This document shows positions 1-9,370 of a DNA stretch of 64,000 nt, piece by piece. The stretch's first letter is position 1; each line of letters begins with the position of its first letter. Both the position numbers and the translations under genes were made by a program. This DNA is from an uncultured Pseudanabaenaceae cyanobacterium (GTDB lineage: Bacteria; Cyanobacteriota; Cyanobacteriia; PCC-9006; JAAUQQ01): contig CALECT010000079.1 in the NCBI GenBank assembly GCA_937949725.1, positions 1 through 64,000 of the forward strand, read 5' to 3'. Below the pieces are notes generated by a model that saw nothing but the letters and a program-made list of their open reading frames with translations, ran no database searches and had not been told where the DNA came from.

Positions 1-115
1 GATAGAGTTCGGGTGAGGTCATGGTCCATGCTCTTTGTGTAGGAACTCGAGCCTGCCATATCTCACCCCTCCTCGTCATCTCGGTCTCAGTGAGAATCAC
101 CCTACAACGAGGCTT

Positions 116-1048
116 TCAAGACTTTTCTGCATCACTAAGCAATAAAGCCAGCTCCTCAGCCTTCGAGTCGTCATATATTGAGGGATTTATGCTAGCTCCG
201 AAAGACTTGGAACTTACATACAAACTATGATAGAAGGAATCGCTTTGCCTATTCAAAGTCGTAGTATTGGTCAGCTTTTCATCACCTTCCTTGTCAAGAA
301 GGTAATAACGAGAAGCTTCTTTATTTTGCTTCTCTTTCCATAGAATAAATTTCACATCCAAATCACAACCATCAATGCTCACAGACGACTTTTCTTTTTT
401 GTCGATTTGATCCTGATAATCTAATGGTATTCCATTAATGATTATGGAATACCCCAAGGCCTCCCCCAACTCCAACTTCCAGGAAAACTCTTTGCTCAAG
501 AAGGAGAGTATTTCTGGATCTGTTACATCAAGAAAGTCACTATTCAAACCTTCGAAAGTAACTTTTGTTCCTGTAGGCTCATCTGTCACAACAGGATCCG
601 TAGCCTTCCAATCTATCAACGAACTAGATTTAATAGTTATCGTATACCTGTAATTTAGACCATCATCTCCCTGAAAAACAGTGTGCCAGGTCGCTTGGCT
701 TGAAAAAGTAAAGAACGTTTTTCGTCCTAGATTGTAGCGTCCGTGAGTTTTTGAATTTTTCCTTGATTCTGCATACCTCTTTTGGCTAGCCTTATACTTC
801 TTCTTGTTTGACTCATATAGTTTGTCAAAAACATTTGGGTTTGGTATACCATTCCCATTGTCAATAATAGAGAAAGATACTAAGCCTCCATCTATACCCT
901 CCATCGCATAGCAACTCTTGATCTCAATCAAAGTTGCCTCTGCATCAAATCCATTCCAAATGTACTCGGAGATGGAATTTGCCGCCTTGTAGCCCTTTTC
1001 CCTCAAATCAATCTTTAGGCCATTTGAGGTGACTTTTGCTCTAGGCAT
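116..1048 (-). CDS. GHKL-type (HSP90/MutL/MORC-like) ATPase domain protein
   Basis: The N-terminal half looks like a GHKL ATP-binding fold. An early NSISEYIWNGFDAEA segment matches the N-box (acidic residue and Asn before the magnesium site), and IIDNGNGIP is the DxGxG motif that contacts adenine. A glycine/Arg-rich GRYNLGRKTFF stretch could be the ATP lid. The product is about 310 residues, short for MutL or MORC proteins and without a recognisable C-terminal effector domain, so it may be a stand-alone ATPase or the front part of a once longer protein. I place the start at MPRAK (1048); an in-frame ATG lies six codons upstream. It is divergent from the P450 gene. GHKL proteins of this style are often found in defence islands, but nothing else here proves that role. 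Confidence 0.6.
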   Translation of the reverse strand: MPRAKVTSNGLKIDLREKGYKAANSISEYIWNGFDAEATLIEIKSCYAMEGIDGGLVSFSIIDNGNGIPNPNVFDKLYESNKKKYKASQKRYAESRKNSKTHGRYNLGRKTFFTFSSQATWHTVFQGDDGLNYRYTITIKSSSLIDWKATDPVVTDEPTGTKVTFEGLNSDFLDVTDPEILSFLSKEFSWKLELGEALGYSIIINGIPLDYQDQIDKKEKSSVSIDGCDLDVKFILWKEKQNKEASRYYLLDKEGDEKLTNTTTLNRQSDSFYHSLYVSSKSFGASINPSIYDDSKAEELALLLSDAEKS

Positions 1049-1300
1049 GATTTCGCAAAGACGCAATCTTTCAAAACAGGCAACTATTGTAAGTGCTAAT
1101 GGTTAGTCAAGTACCAATTTTTGAAGAGTCGGTGATATTCGCCTGGTTGCTTAAGCACACAATTCAACGACTGGACCCAAGTAAGGCTGGAGTTCTTAAA
1201 AACTTGGTTAGTCAAGATATGTTGATGCTCTCAGTTGCCCCAGTAAGCCACTGCCTTTTCACCTACACTGCAAAAGAATATCCCAGCGTCGAACTGCATT

Positions 1301-2716
1301 ATGGATTCAGCAATGGACAACTTGGTGGTGTTGGCGGATGGTCAAGCAGCTCCTGCAAACACGAGCGAGCCTCCCCGTCGCCCCAAATGGTCTGACACCC
1401 TGCAATACATTGCCAATCCCGAAAAATTCTGTCGCGACAACCTCGCTGAATACGGCCCCATCTTTAAAACCAGCGTCTTCGGCGGCACCACCGTCTTTGT
1501 CGGCTCTGCCCCTGCCAACAAGATGGCCTTCAACGGCGACAACAGCTATACAAAAATTGGCTTGCCCGCCACCACCATGGAGATGTTCGGGGAGCATAGT
1601 CTGTTCCAGCGACCTGACTTGCACCGCGATCGCAAAAGCGCCCTCCGCCCCGGCTTCACTGGGCGAATGCTGGCAAACTACATGCCCCACATGGACCAAG
1701 TCCTCAACGAGCATCTACAGACCTGGCAAACTGAGCAACCCGTCAGCCTGATGAAGATGATTGAAGAAGTCTCCTTCGATCTCCTCGCTCCGCTCCTCCT
1801 CGGCATTCGCTTGGACCAAGGTGACTCCGCCCTGGCTGGGCTACCCATCGCCACAAAGGCAGAACTGAAGCAGCAATACAAAACCTTCTTCGACGGCTTC
1901 TATGGTCTCGTCAAATGGAACAGCCCCCTGACCACCTTCGGACGCGGTAAGCGAGCTAGAGCAAAGCTCATGGCCTTCATGGAAGCCGTGATTGCCCAGC
2001 GAAGACAATCCGGCTTAGCCGCCACCCCAGACTTCCTCTCCATGATGTTGATGGCACAACAGGATAATCCCGAAGGCGTCTTCAATGACGAGCTAGTCGC
2101 AAACCAATGCCTCCTGCAACTCTGGGCTTCCTACTACGAAGTATCAGGCTTACTAGCCTCCTGGATGTACCAACTCGGCGAACAACCGGAAGTCATAAAG
2201 CAGTTACGAACCGAACAAGCTCAAGTCCTAGGCGACGATCCCACCGCCACCTTGCCTACAATGGAGCAGCTCAAGCAGCTCACCTTCCTAGAGGCCACGA
2301 TCAAAGAAACGCTACGCATTCTGCCCCCCAGCTCTACCGCCACCCGCACCCTGACAAAATCTGTCCTGCTGGACGACATGCTCTTCAAACATGGCTGGAA
2401 CATCATTGCCGAGCCCCGCATCGCCCATGCCATACCAGAGCATTTCAGCAACCCAAATGCCTATAACCCCAAGCGTTTCTTGCCAGAGCAAGGCGAAGGA
2501 CGAGCCTATGAATTCATCCCCTTTGGTGGAGGTGTTCATGCCTGTCTAGGTGCTCAGATGGCAATGGTGAGTAACAAACTGTTTGCCATACATCTACTAC
2601 ACAAGCTGGATTGGCAGCTGTTGGGCAAGGCTGACTTTGTACAGTTCCCCCTGCGGAAGATCAAGGGCAATTACCAAATTCAGCTACGCAGCAAGTCACA
2701 AGTCCCTGCCTCATAG
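1301..2716 (+). CDS. Cytochrome P450, CYP120-like
   Basis: This is a heme-thiolate monooxygenase of about 471 residues. The heme loop FGGGVHACLG carries the ligand cysteine near residue 415, the K-helix ExxR is ETLR (336-339), and the aromatic segment reads NPKRF. The overall pattern resembles cyanobacterial CYP120 (retinoid hydroxylase) proteins. It has no N-terminal membrane anchor and no fused reductase, so it is soluble and must use a separate electron donor. The I-helix is odd: where most P450s have A/G-G-x-D/E-T, this one reads SYYEVS around 278-282, keeping the acid (E280) but replacing the threonine by valine followed by serine. The substrate is unknown. A Crp-type regulator follows on the same strand. 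Confidence 0.88.
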   Translation: MDSAMDNLVVLADGQAAPANTSEPPRRPKWSDTLQYIANPEKFCRDNLAEYGPIFKTSVFGGTTVFVGSAPANKMAFNGDNSYTKIGLPATTMEMFGEHSLFQRPDLHRDRKSALRPGFTGRMLANYMPHMDQVLNEHLQTWQTEQPVSLMKMIEEVSFDLLAPLLLGIRLDQGDSALAGLPIATKAELKQQYKTFFDGFYGLVKWNSPLTTFGRGKRARAKLMAFMEAVIAQRRQSGLAATPDFLSMMLMAQQDNPEGVFNDELVANQCLLQLWASYYEVSGLLASWMYQLGEQPEVIKQLRTEQAQVLGDDPTATLPTMEQLKQLTFLEATIKETLRILPPSSTATRTLTKSVLLDDMLFKHGWNIIAEPRIAHAIPEHFSNPNAYNPKRFLPEQGEGRAYEFIPFGGGVHACLGAQMAMVSNKLFAIHLLHKLDWQLLGKADFVQFPLRKIKGNYQIQLRSKSQVPAS

Positions 2717-2868
2717 CAATGAGACCCCAGGCAAAACTGAGAGGATAGAATCAAAGCTTTCAGGGCTTACTCAGCAAATCTTGGCCTAGGTTTTAGCTGT
2801 TTTAATCGGGTGCTCACTATCTCCCCATAGGTTGGAACACATCATTGTGCCATTCCCACCTTGCCCCC

Positions 2869-3486
2869 ATGGATTCGCCTGCAACCTTCGGCCAGACCCT
2901 AGAGCATCTAATTGAATCTGGGGTCATTCACACTTCATCGATCTCTCGTACCTTGAAGTCCGGTGAAATCATCTTTCATCCCCAAGATGCTGCATCGAGC
3001 TTCTTCTGCCTGAAGACAGGCCAAGTCAAGCTTATTTACTACGCCGATGACGGCCAGGTTGCTCACCAAGGCTCCATTCGCTCGGGCCAATGCTTTGGTG
3101 AGCTTGCCCTCGTGAATGGTACTCATAGCTCCGCAGCGATCGCAACCCAAACCTCCCAGCTCTTGGAAATCCCCAGCGAAGCATTCTTGGATATGCTTCA
3201 TCAGAACTCTGACCTAGCCATGCTGGTGATCACCGAGCTAGTCGAACGACTTCAATCCACTAGAACTCTGCTGGGTTTACGCTGCCTGAACTCTGCTCGG
3301 ACCCGGCTCTTGGAATACCTCCGAAACCTAGAGACCTCAGACGGAAACACCTACCAGTTAGACAGTTCCTTTCGGGAAGTTGCTGAGCAACTCGGCTTAA
3401 GCCCCGAGGCATTGTCCAGAACACTCCGAGATCTTCAAACCGAGGGAATTATTGATCGTCACTATCGAACGATCACATTTCTCTAA
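2869..3486 (+). CDS. Crp/Fnr-family transcriptional regulator
   Basis: The protein of about 205 residues has an N-terminal cyclic-nucleotide-binding-like beta roll (GEIIFHPQDAASSFFCLKTG, then a GELALVNG turn) and a C-terminal winged helix (FREVAEQLGLSPEALSRTLR). The phosphate-binding cassette lacks the Arg-Ser pair of true cAMP receptors: after GELALVNG it reads THSSAAIA. The ligand is therefore uncertain, and the protein may sense something other than cAMP. There is no Fnr-type cysteine cluster. I chose the ATG at 2869; a TTG eight codons upstream (2845) is possible, and neither has a clear Shine-Dalgarno. It lies about 150 bases after the P450 on the same strand and could control it. Confidence 0.87.
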   Translation: MDSPATFGQTLEHLIESGVIHTSSISRTLKSGEIIFHPQDAASSFFCLKTGQVKLIYYADDGQVAHQGSIRSGQCFGELALVNGTHSSAAIATQTSQLLEIPSEAFLDMLHQNSDLAMLVITELVERLQSTRTLLGLRCLNSARTRLLEYLRNLETSDGNTYQLDSSFREVAEQLGLSPEALSRTLRDLQTEGIIDRHYRTITFL

Positions 3487-3541
3487 AGATGCCTGCACAA
3501 CTAAATAAGGGATGAGCAAGGCGCATTCTCCCTTTTTGGTT

Positions 3542-3566
3542 GGTGACAGGATTTAACCCTGTCACC
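3542..3566 (+). terminator. Candidate hairpin terminator after the Crp-type gene
   Basis: There is a perfect 9-bp inverted repeat (GGTGACAGG and CCTGTCACC) with a 7-base loop, followed by TTT. It lies 56 bases downstream of the regulator stop. The T tract is short, so this is a weak to moderate call. Confidence 0.4.
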
Positions 3567-4458
3567 TTTGGGTGCGGCTCTAGCTGCTTGAATGGAGGAG
3601 GTCGGAGTCTGTAGGATGCCCACCCTGATGAACAGTTTTTTGATTCGTTGGATGTATCGGGACTGTTGTTCTCTTTGAGGTGGGGCGTTTGGGCTACTGG
3701 TTTACGGTTTGCTTTGAGCCAGTACTTTGGTTGCTTGAGCAGCCGAGTGATGCCGGTGTGGCCGACCAGCACATTGATAGCAGCCAAGTTCGCTTGCAGA
3801 TGATGCGAGTACAACTCCCTGCTCAAAATCCTCAATCTGATCAAGGCAATAACAACTTCGCCATCAAATGAGGAAACATAAATCCATAGAATTAAAACAT
3901 TATCAATATAGGGCACATCTCTGTGTAAGAAAACCTTAGGAACTGAAGACAATAGTCAACTCAATACCAAAGTTAAAAACTTGATGAGTATGAGAAATAC
4001 AACAATCGTCTGACTATTCTCTTATCTCTAACGATCGATTTGTAGGAATGCCGACTCTCCCCTCTTCACCTTACTGAGTAAAGTAACCTGATCTTTTTCT
4101 TCAGCCATAGTAACTATAGACACTGGGCTCTGACTGTGCTGATATCTCCTGTGGACTCCTTCGGAAGAGTTCTCTATCCATGGCTTAGAAGGCGATAAGG
4201 GGCTTGCCATGCAGAGAACTGCTCGGGTACCTGGCACTCTATTCTTGCTCGCCAGCTAGTGGATGTAAGTGGTGTTTTATTAAGATGAAATCTCCAAGAA
4301 AACTATTCTCAAGAATCCGCAAGAATATCCGATGTCTTTCTCATGATTTCATGTGTTTATAGATTCTTTAAACCTTGAGAATTACGACTTTGTATTGAAG
4401 ACAAATTAGAGTGGTAATTGATAGCATCGCCACATATATTTTCTCATTGAGATACAAG
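3567..4458. other. Long non-coding stretch before the FAS1 gene
   Basis: About 890 bases hold no convincing gene. Short open frames on both strands (for example 3680-3871 plus) lack recognisable domains and clear ribosome sites. The last 200 bases are AT-rich and probably carry the promoter and leader of the secreted FAS1 gene. The middle could be decayed mobile DNA, but I cannot name it. Confidence 0.4.
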
Positions 4459-5829
4459 ATGAATTACTTACAGAAAAGAACCAGCCTTTGGGTTCTCGGC
4501 TTCCTGAGCCTGAGTTGCGTCTTGAATACCAACGCTTATGCCGTTGCTGAGACGGACGTAAGCCGTTCAGTAGCGACCCAAAATCTAGCTCAAATTCCTT
4601 CAACCCCTGGAACGCCTGGCGTTCCTAGCACACCCAGCGTTCCCGGAGCTTCTGGCGTTCCTAGCGTCCCCAGTACGCCAGGTGTTCCTAGTGTCCCCGG
4701 CACACCCAGCGTTCCCGGCGTTCCCGGCGTTCCTGGAGCCACTGGCGTTCCTACTAGCGTTCCTGGTGTGCCCAGCGTGCCCGGCGTTCCTAGTGTCCCC
4801 GGCACACCCAGCGTGCCCGGCGTTCCCGGAGCCACTGGCGTTCCCACTAGCGTCCCTGGTGTACCTAGCGTCCCTGGCGTTCCTAGTGTCCCTGGCGTTC
4901 CTAGCGTCCCTGGCGTTCCTAGTGTCCCTGGCGTTCCTAGTGTCCCTGGCGTTCCTAGTGTCCCTGGCGTTCCTAGTGTCCCTGGCGTTCCTAGTGTCCC
5001 TGGCGTTCCCGGAGCCACTGGCGTTCCCGGTGTGCCCAGCGTGCCCGGCGTTCCTAGTGTCCCCGGCACACCCAGCGTGCCCGGCGTTCCTACTAGTGTC
5101 CCTGGTGTGCCTAGTGTTCCTGGCGTTCCTAGTGTCCCCGGTACACCCAGTATTCCTAGCGTTCCAGGTACACCAGGCGTTCCCGGTAATTTAGAAGTAC
5201 AAAGGAATCTCCCGTCTCTAGGTCAAATTGCTATGCAAGGCGGAGTCTTTAACACTCTCCTAGCAGCCTTGGAAGCAGCAGAAATTTCGGATATCCTGGA
5301 TAGCGATGGTCCCTTAACCCTGTTTGCTCCCATTGACACCGCCTTTGAGGCATTGCCAGCCGGCGCTCTGGATATGCTGCTCAAGCCTCAAAACCAGGAT
5401 CTGCTCCTCGATGTCTTGGCCAATCACATCCTTGATACCCAGGTTGTCTCTTCGGATTTATCTACTGGGATAGTCCGCACTATGGGGGGGGATGTTTCCC
5501 TAAACGTTTCATCTGGCAATGTTCGGATTAATGATGCTCGGGTTCTCCGGGCAGATGTTCAGGGGCGTAACGGTGTTATTCATGTCATTGATCAGGTTCT
5601 CGTGCCTGAAGCTGTCATCCAAGCACTGGGCGATCGCACCTCTGCATCAAGTAGTTCCAGTAGCAGCAATAGTGCAAGCAGCAGTAGCAGCACGGCAACC
5701 AGTTCCAGCAGTAGCAGCACAACAACGAGTACAACAGAGGCGGTTATCGTCCCAACTCGACCCACTGCACCATCGCGGCCAACAGCTCCTGCTGCTCGCC
5801 CAGCACCTCCAGTTCGAGGCCTGTGGTAA
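4459..5829 (+). CDS. Secreted fasciclin (FAS1) protein with elastin-like VPG/VPS repeats
   Basis: The product is about 456 residues. Residues 1-28 form a signal peptide with a likely AYA cleavage site. Residues about 47-243 are a low-complexity region built on (G/S)-V-P triplets, mostly alternating GVP and SVP, with occasional T, A and N variations. Residues about 250-392 are one FAS1 domain, with a good H1-like block (GPLTLFAPIDTAFEALP) and H2-like block (GVIHVIDQVLVP). A Ser/Thr-rich run and a Pro/Ala/Arg-rich tail follow. FAS1 domains mediate adhesion or surface binding in exported proteins, so a cell-surface or matrix role is likely. The start is ATG 4459; an upstream in-frame GTG at 4411 would place charged residues before the signal peptide. 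The repeat is not true collagen, because glycine is missing from every second triplet. Confidence 0.85.
   Translation: MNYLQKRTSLWVLGFLSLSCVLNTNAYAVAETDVSRSVATQNLAQIPSTPGTPGVPSTPSVPGASGVPSVPSTPGVPSVPGTPSVPGVPGVPGATGVPTSVPGVPSVPGVPSVPGTPSVPGVPGATGVPTSVPGVPSVPGVPSVPGVPSVPGVPSVPGVPSVPGVPSVPGVPSVPGVPSVPGVPGATGVPGVPSVPGVPSVPGTPSVPGVPTSVPGVPSVPGVPSVPGTPSIPSVPGTPGVPGNLEVQRNLPSLGQIAMQGGVFNTLLAALEAAEISDILDSDGPLTLFAPIDTAFEALPAGALDMLLKPQNQDLLLDVLANHILDTQVVSSDLSTGIVRTMGGDVSLNVSSGNVRINDARVLRADVQGRNGVIHVIDQVLVPEAVIQALGDRTSASSSSSSSNSASSSSSTATSSSSSSTTTSTTEAVIVPTRPTAPSRPTAPAARPAPPVRGLW
4862..5009 (+). repeat. 18-bp tandem repeat inside the FAS1 gene
   Basis: About eight head-to-tail copies of an 18-base unit (GGCGTTCCTAGTGTCCCT) encode GVPSVP. 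Copies differ only by single bases (GTG/GCG). Less regular versions extend over roughly 4600-5190. Such near-identical units are prone to slippage, so copy number may vary between strains. Confidence 0.9.
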
Positions 5830-5931
5830 CGGAACATTACCGGGTCATAGCCTGGTGAATAGCTTGCAGCTTAAACCCCAGCATTGGTCATAGCAGCCTT
5901 TCGCTTGAGCGGTTCCCTGTCTGTGTGATGA

Positions 5932-5967
5932 GAAGGCCCCAGATTTTGTGCAAAATCTGGGGCCTTC
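5932..5967 (+). terminator. Strong hairpin terminator after the FAS1 gene
   Basis: A perfect 16-bp stem (GAAGGCCCCAGATTTT against its complement) with a GTGC loop lies about 100 bases after the FAS1 stop. The right arm runs into CTTCTTC, giving a short pyrimidine tract. It could also stop transcription coming from the opposite strand (glmM). Confidence 0.7.
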
Positions 5968-6230
5968 TTCGATCTTAGAGCTGGGGCTGATACCAAATCC
6001 TAATTGCTTCACTTCGAATACTCTGCGGGTGCACGATTGTGATCTCCCATAGCAGAGCGCTGACTGAAATCGAGGGTACCTTCATCGGATTAGGTCTACT
6101 CCCCTCGTTAGGCCACACGCCGGACTACTTCCATAGCAGCCTGTCGGTTTCGATTGTAGCTGGTACAACAACGATGCAGAATCGCAGTTGTCCCAGCACC
6201 CAAGTCGATTCGCAGTCAACCCAGACGGCT

Positions 6231-7706
6231 CTAGCCCACCAGATGCTCAGTCACGGCATCGGCCAAACGCGCCGTCCATTCTTCCACAAGAGACTCTTCA
6301 GCAGCCTCAACCATGACGCGGATCAAAGGCTCGGTGCCAGAAGGGCGCACCAGAATGCGACCGCGATCGCCCATCTCAGCCTCCGCTTCAGCAATCACCG
6401 CCATCAAAGGCTCGCAGTCCTGCCAGCAGCGACGCTTCTCCCGATCCTCAACCCGCACATTGCGCAGTAGTTGGGGATAAGGGGTAAAGCTACTGGAGAG
6501 TTGCTCTGCCAAGCTCACCTGGGCCTGATGGACCAGCTCGGAGATATGCAGCGCCGTCAGTAGACCATCACCGGTCAAGGCATAGTGACTGCACAGGATA
6601 TGGCCAGACTGCTCGCCGCCGAGGGTTGCGCCCCGCTTGGCCATCTCCGCCTGGACATGTTGGTCACCCACGGGAGTCCGCACAAATGTTCCACCCAGGG
6701 CCTCCCAAGCTCGCTCAAAGCCGAGGTTGGACATCACTGTCGTGACAATTGTGTCATCGGGCAACTGGCCCTGGTCCCGCAGATGCTTACCCCAAAGGAA
6801 GAGGATGCCATCGCCATCCACAACCGTACCTTCGTGGTTCACCGCTAGGAGGCGATCGGCGTCGCCATCAAAGGCAAAGCCTAGATCTGCACTATGCTGC
6901 TGCACCGCAGTTTGCAAACGCTTGAGGTGGGTGGAGCCACAGTTCACGTTAATGCGATCGCCGCAGGGCTCATCGTGCAAACAAATCAAATCCGCACCCA
7001 AGGCCCTAAACACCATGGGAGCCAGCTGAGCCGCCGCACCGTGGGCTAGATCCAGGACAACCTTCAATCCCTTAAGGGAATTAGTGCTTAAGGAGTCGCG
7101 CATGGCCAGAACATACTGGTCAATCATCTCGGGGCAGTGGCGATACTTGCCGTAGCCTGGCTCCGCCACATCTCCTTGCCAGAAACCACGAATGCCCTGC
7201 TCAATCTCCCCTTGGAGGGCCTTAGCAACCTTATGACCACTCTGTCCAAAAATCTTGATGCCATTGTCGCCAGGCGGATTGTGGCTGGCGGAAATCATCA
7301 CGCCTCCAATGGCCTCAGTGCAGTGAGTCAAATAAGCCACTCCCGGCGTGGGGCAAAGTCCCAGATTCCACACCTCTAGACCCGCCGCTGTCAGGCCAGA
7401 AGCCAGGGCGGTCGCCAACATGTCGCCAGAATTACGAGAGTCTTGCCCTACAACCACAGGACCGACTGTGCCAGCTTCACGCTGGAGCAATTGCCCCGTC
7501 CAATAGCCCACTTGCATGGCTAAAGGAGCCGTCAAAATATCCCCCACACGACCTCGGATCCCATCAGTCCCAAACAGGGGACTTGCGGGCAAATCAAGCC
7601 GCGTCCAGATGGAATCTATCGGTTGCTTCACCGCCAGCTCAGGCTCAGACAATGTCACAGAGGACAAGACTGAAGGCCGTAGACCGTTGGATACAGAAGA
7701 AATCAT
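6231..7706 (-). CDS. glmM: Phosphoglucosamine mutase
   Basis: GlmM interconverts glucosamine-6-phosphate and glucosamine-1-phosphate on the way to UDP-GlcNAc, for peptidoglycan and exopolysaccharide. Visible hallmarks are the N-terminal [12 protein letters not shown], the phosphoserine loop [12 protein letters not shown] with the catalytic serine near residue 141, the magnesium loop FDGDADR, the sugar-binding GGEQSGH and the C-terminal phosphate site [11 protein letters not shown]. The full open frame allows a start at 7787, but MISSVSNG at 7706 gives 491 residues, nearer the family length plus a short cyanobacterial N-extension. It is divergent from the YihY gene. NagB, which uses the same glucosamine-6-phosphate, lies far to the right in this window. 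Confidence 0.95.
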   Translation of the reverse strand: MISSVSNGLRPSVLSSVTLSEPELAVKQPIDSIWTRLDLPASPLFGTDGIRGRVGDILTAPLAMQVGYWTGQLLQREAGTVGPVVVGQDSRNSGDMLATALASGLTAAGLEVWNLGLCPTPGVAYLTHCTEAIGGVMISASHNPPGDNGIKIFGQSGHKVAKALQGEIEQGIRGFWQGDVAEPGYGKYRHCPEMIDQYVLAMRDSLSTNSLKGLKVVLDLAHGAAAQLAPMVFRALGADLICLHDEPCGDRINVNCGSTHLKRLQTAVQQHSADLGFAFDGDADRLLAVNHEGTVVDGDGILFLWGKHLRDQGQLPDDTIVTTVMSNLGFERAWEALGGTFVRTPVGDQHVQAEMAKRGATLGGEQSGHILCSHYALTGDGLLTALHISELVHQAQVSLAEQLSSSFTPYPQLLRNVRVEDREKRRCWQDCEPLMAVIAEAEAEMGDRGRILVRPSGTEPLIRVMVEAAEESLVEEWTARLADAVTEHLVG

Positions 7707-7933
7707 AAGTTGAATATTTAACTCCAAACACACCTGCGCAGGCCCTGTATAGTGAGCCAATATTGCCGTGATTTCACCAGTTTGCACCGAGGCTTAAGCT
7801 GGCGTCATCCGTGCAGAAATACTTTGTCTGCGTACAAATGCTTATTGCTGGAGCATAGCATTCTCCGGCTGACCCAGACGGTGACCTGTATGACGGTGAT
7901 ATTGGACGTGAAGGTAGCGACCCGGCAGCGACA

Positions 7934-8902
7934 ATGATCGATTTCGTTACTTTTATTCGCAGTTTGACCGGCTCAACCATCATTAAGGTCATTCGCAATT
8001 CGGGGCGACAGCGGCTCATGGGCCTCGCTTCAGAGATGGCCTATAACGCAATGCTGTCTTTGTTTCCAGGACTTTTTGCGATTCTGACTATCATCACAAT
8101 TTTTGATGCACCGCGTACAGCGGTGAATCAGCTCGTTGCTCAAGTTCAGTTCCTGGCACCCCTGCCAGTTACGAACCTGCTGGAGGAATTTCTCCAAGAT
8201 ATTAGTGGCCGAAATCAAAGCCTATTGTCCTTAACTTCATTTGGCGTGCTCTGGGCTTCATCAAGTGTGGTGGGTGCAGCCATGGTGGCCATGGACCAAA
8301 TTCATGAAGTGCCGCCTAAGCAGCGTCGCCCATTTTGGCAGCATCGCATGATTGCCATTTTGCTGGCGGTGGGCAGCGTTGCCATGCTGCTGGGGGCGAT
8401 TTTTCTGATCTTTGTCAGTGGTTTAATCGTCAATTTGGTCGCCCAGAATAGCGGCGATACCTTTGAGGTGTTTTTGCTGCGGATTTGGCAGGGGTTTAGC
8501 TTGCCCATGGCATTGGGGCTCGTGGCGATCGCCTTTGCCTTTATTTACCGCTGGGGCCCCAGCCGCTGGCGACCCGGCACCCCCATCTTGCCCGGAGCCG
8601 TCATTGCAGCCTTTTGCTGGGCCGGAATCTCGCTTCTGTTCCGCAACCATATTCTCAAGGTGGTGAATTACAACTACACCTATGGCACCCTCAGCACTGT
8701 CATTATTCTGTTGATTTGGCTCTATCTCAGCTGTCTGGTCATGCTCATTGGTAACCAGCTCAATGTCACCGTGGGCACGGTAGCTGGAGCCTTTACCAAT
8801 AGCCGAAAAACAGCCAAGAGTCGTCTAGGACGATCGTCGCGGTCGGGTCGTGGCAAGAATGCCAAAGCCTACCGAGATGAAGAGGAGTATCCAGAGTATT
8901 AG
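7934..8902 (+). CDS. YihY/BrkB family inner-membrane protein
   Basis: The protein of 322 residues has about six hydrophobic membrane spans. It contains the family signatures LASEMAYNAMLSLFPGLFA near the N-terminus and YNYTYGTLSTVIILLIWLY near the C-terminus. The tail after the last span is basic and Ser/Gly rich. The family was once called RNase BN by mistake; its function is still unsettled, and a transporter or envelope role is usual speculation. The 3' end overlaps a small gene on the opposite strand (8825-8998). Confidence 0.88.
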   Translation: MIDFVTFIRSLTGSTIIKVIRNSGRQRLMGLASEMAYNAMLSLFPGLFAILTIITIFDAPRTAVNQLVAQVQFLAPLPVTNLLEEFLQDISGRNQSLLSLTSFGVLWASSSVVGAAMVAMDQIHEVPPKQRRPFWQHRMIAILLAVGSVAMLLGAIFLIFVSGLIVNLVAQNSGDTFEVFLLRIWQGFSLPMALGLVAIAFAFIYRWGPSRWRPGTPILPGAVIAAFCWAGISLLFRNHILKVVNYNYTYGTLSTVIILLIWLYLSCLVMLIGNQLNVTVGTVAGAFTNSRKTAKSRLGRSSRSGRGKNAKAYRDEEEYPEY

Positions 8903-8998
8903 CCCCGGCACAAAGCTAAGGATGCCGAGGCCCCGCAAAACCCAAAAGGCGAGGGTCACGGCTAGGCTGACAAGGAAGAGACTCATGCGGGATGACAT
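8825..8998 (-). CDS. Small conserved-type membrane protein, overlapping yihY 3' end
   Basis: Reading the minus strand from ATG 8998 (or the in-frame ATG at 8986) gives 57 or 53 residues. The body is SLFLVSLAVTLAFWVLRGLG, then ILSFVPGLILWILLFISVGF, ending in a basic ATTRPRRSS tail. Two hydrophobic segments joined by a WVLRGLGILSFVPG turn are visible. I recall this style of short protein as recurrent in cyanobacteria, without a known function. An AGGAG lies 13 bases before ATG 8998, a little far. The last 78 bases run antisense over the basic tail of the YihY gene, so the two genes are convergent and overlapping. Confidence 0.6.
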   Translation of the reverse strand: MSSRMSLFLVSLAVTLAFWVLRGLGILSFVPGLILWILLFISVGFGILATTRPRRSS

Positions 8999-9370
8999 CG
9001 TTGGGGCAAATCTCCTAACAGCATTGCTGGGTCACACAAAATCTTAGACGTTTCTTTTCTATTATCGGCTTGCCAGGGCAGCGATCGCCCAGCAAGCTTC
9101 TTACAAAATCCCGCGGATGATAATGGGGAATGGGTAAGCAGGAACAAAATCCTGGAGGAATGCCTCGTAGCATTTAGCGCTATCCCCCTACGCAAATCTT
9201 CTGGGGCACGTTATCTTGGTCAACGGAATTTAGATGATTTGGCCTGCTGCGCATTATCTCAGCTTCCGCTACCATCCAAATTTCAAGGGCTAAAGAGCAG
9301 ATTCGTCAGCTCATAAGCCTGTCAAGCCAATTCCCCTTTGAGACCCTTAGGACCTGCATTGCCCCGCACC
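8999..9370. other. Intergenic region before the transglycosylase gene
   Basis: About 370 bases with one HIP1 site (near 9081) and no credible gene. It must hold the promoters of the small minus-strand gene and of the plus-strand transglycosylase. No clear operator is visible. Confidence 0.4.

Noticed and set aside
1093..1395. Plus-strand frame of 100 codons before the P450
   Set aside because: It overlaps the P450 start in another frame and resembles no known protein.
3473..3952. Minus-strand frame of 159 codons
   Set aside because: No recognisable domain, no ribosome site, overlaps a terminator-like hairpin and the regulator end; treated as non-coding.
4590..5069. Long minus-strand open frame with PGTLGT repeats
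   Set aside because: It is the antisense shadow of the VPG/VPS repeat in the FAS1 gene; periodic DNA opens several frames.
4600..5190. CRISPR-like repeat array
   Set aside because: The repeats are contiguous 18-bp coding units without spacers and lie inside a secreted protein gene.
6039..6470. Plus-strand frame opposite the glmM end
   Set aside because: Low-complexity translation in the shadow of glmM.
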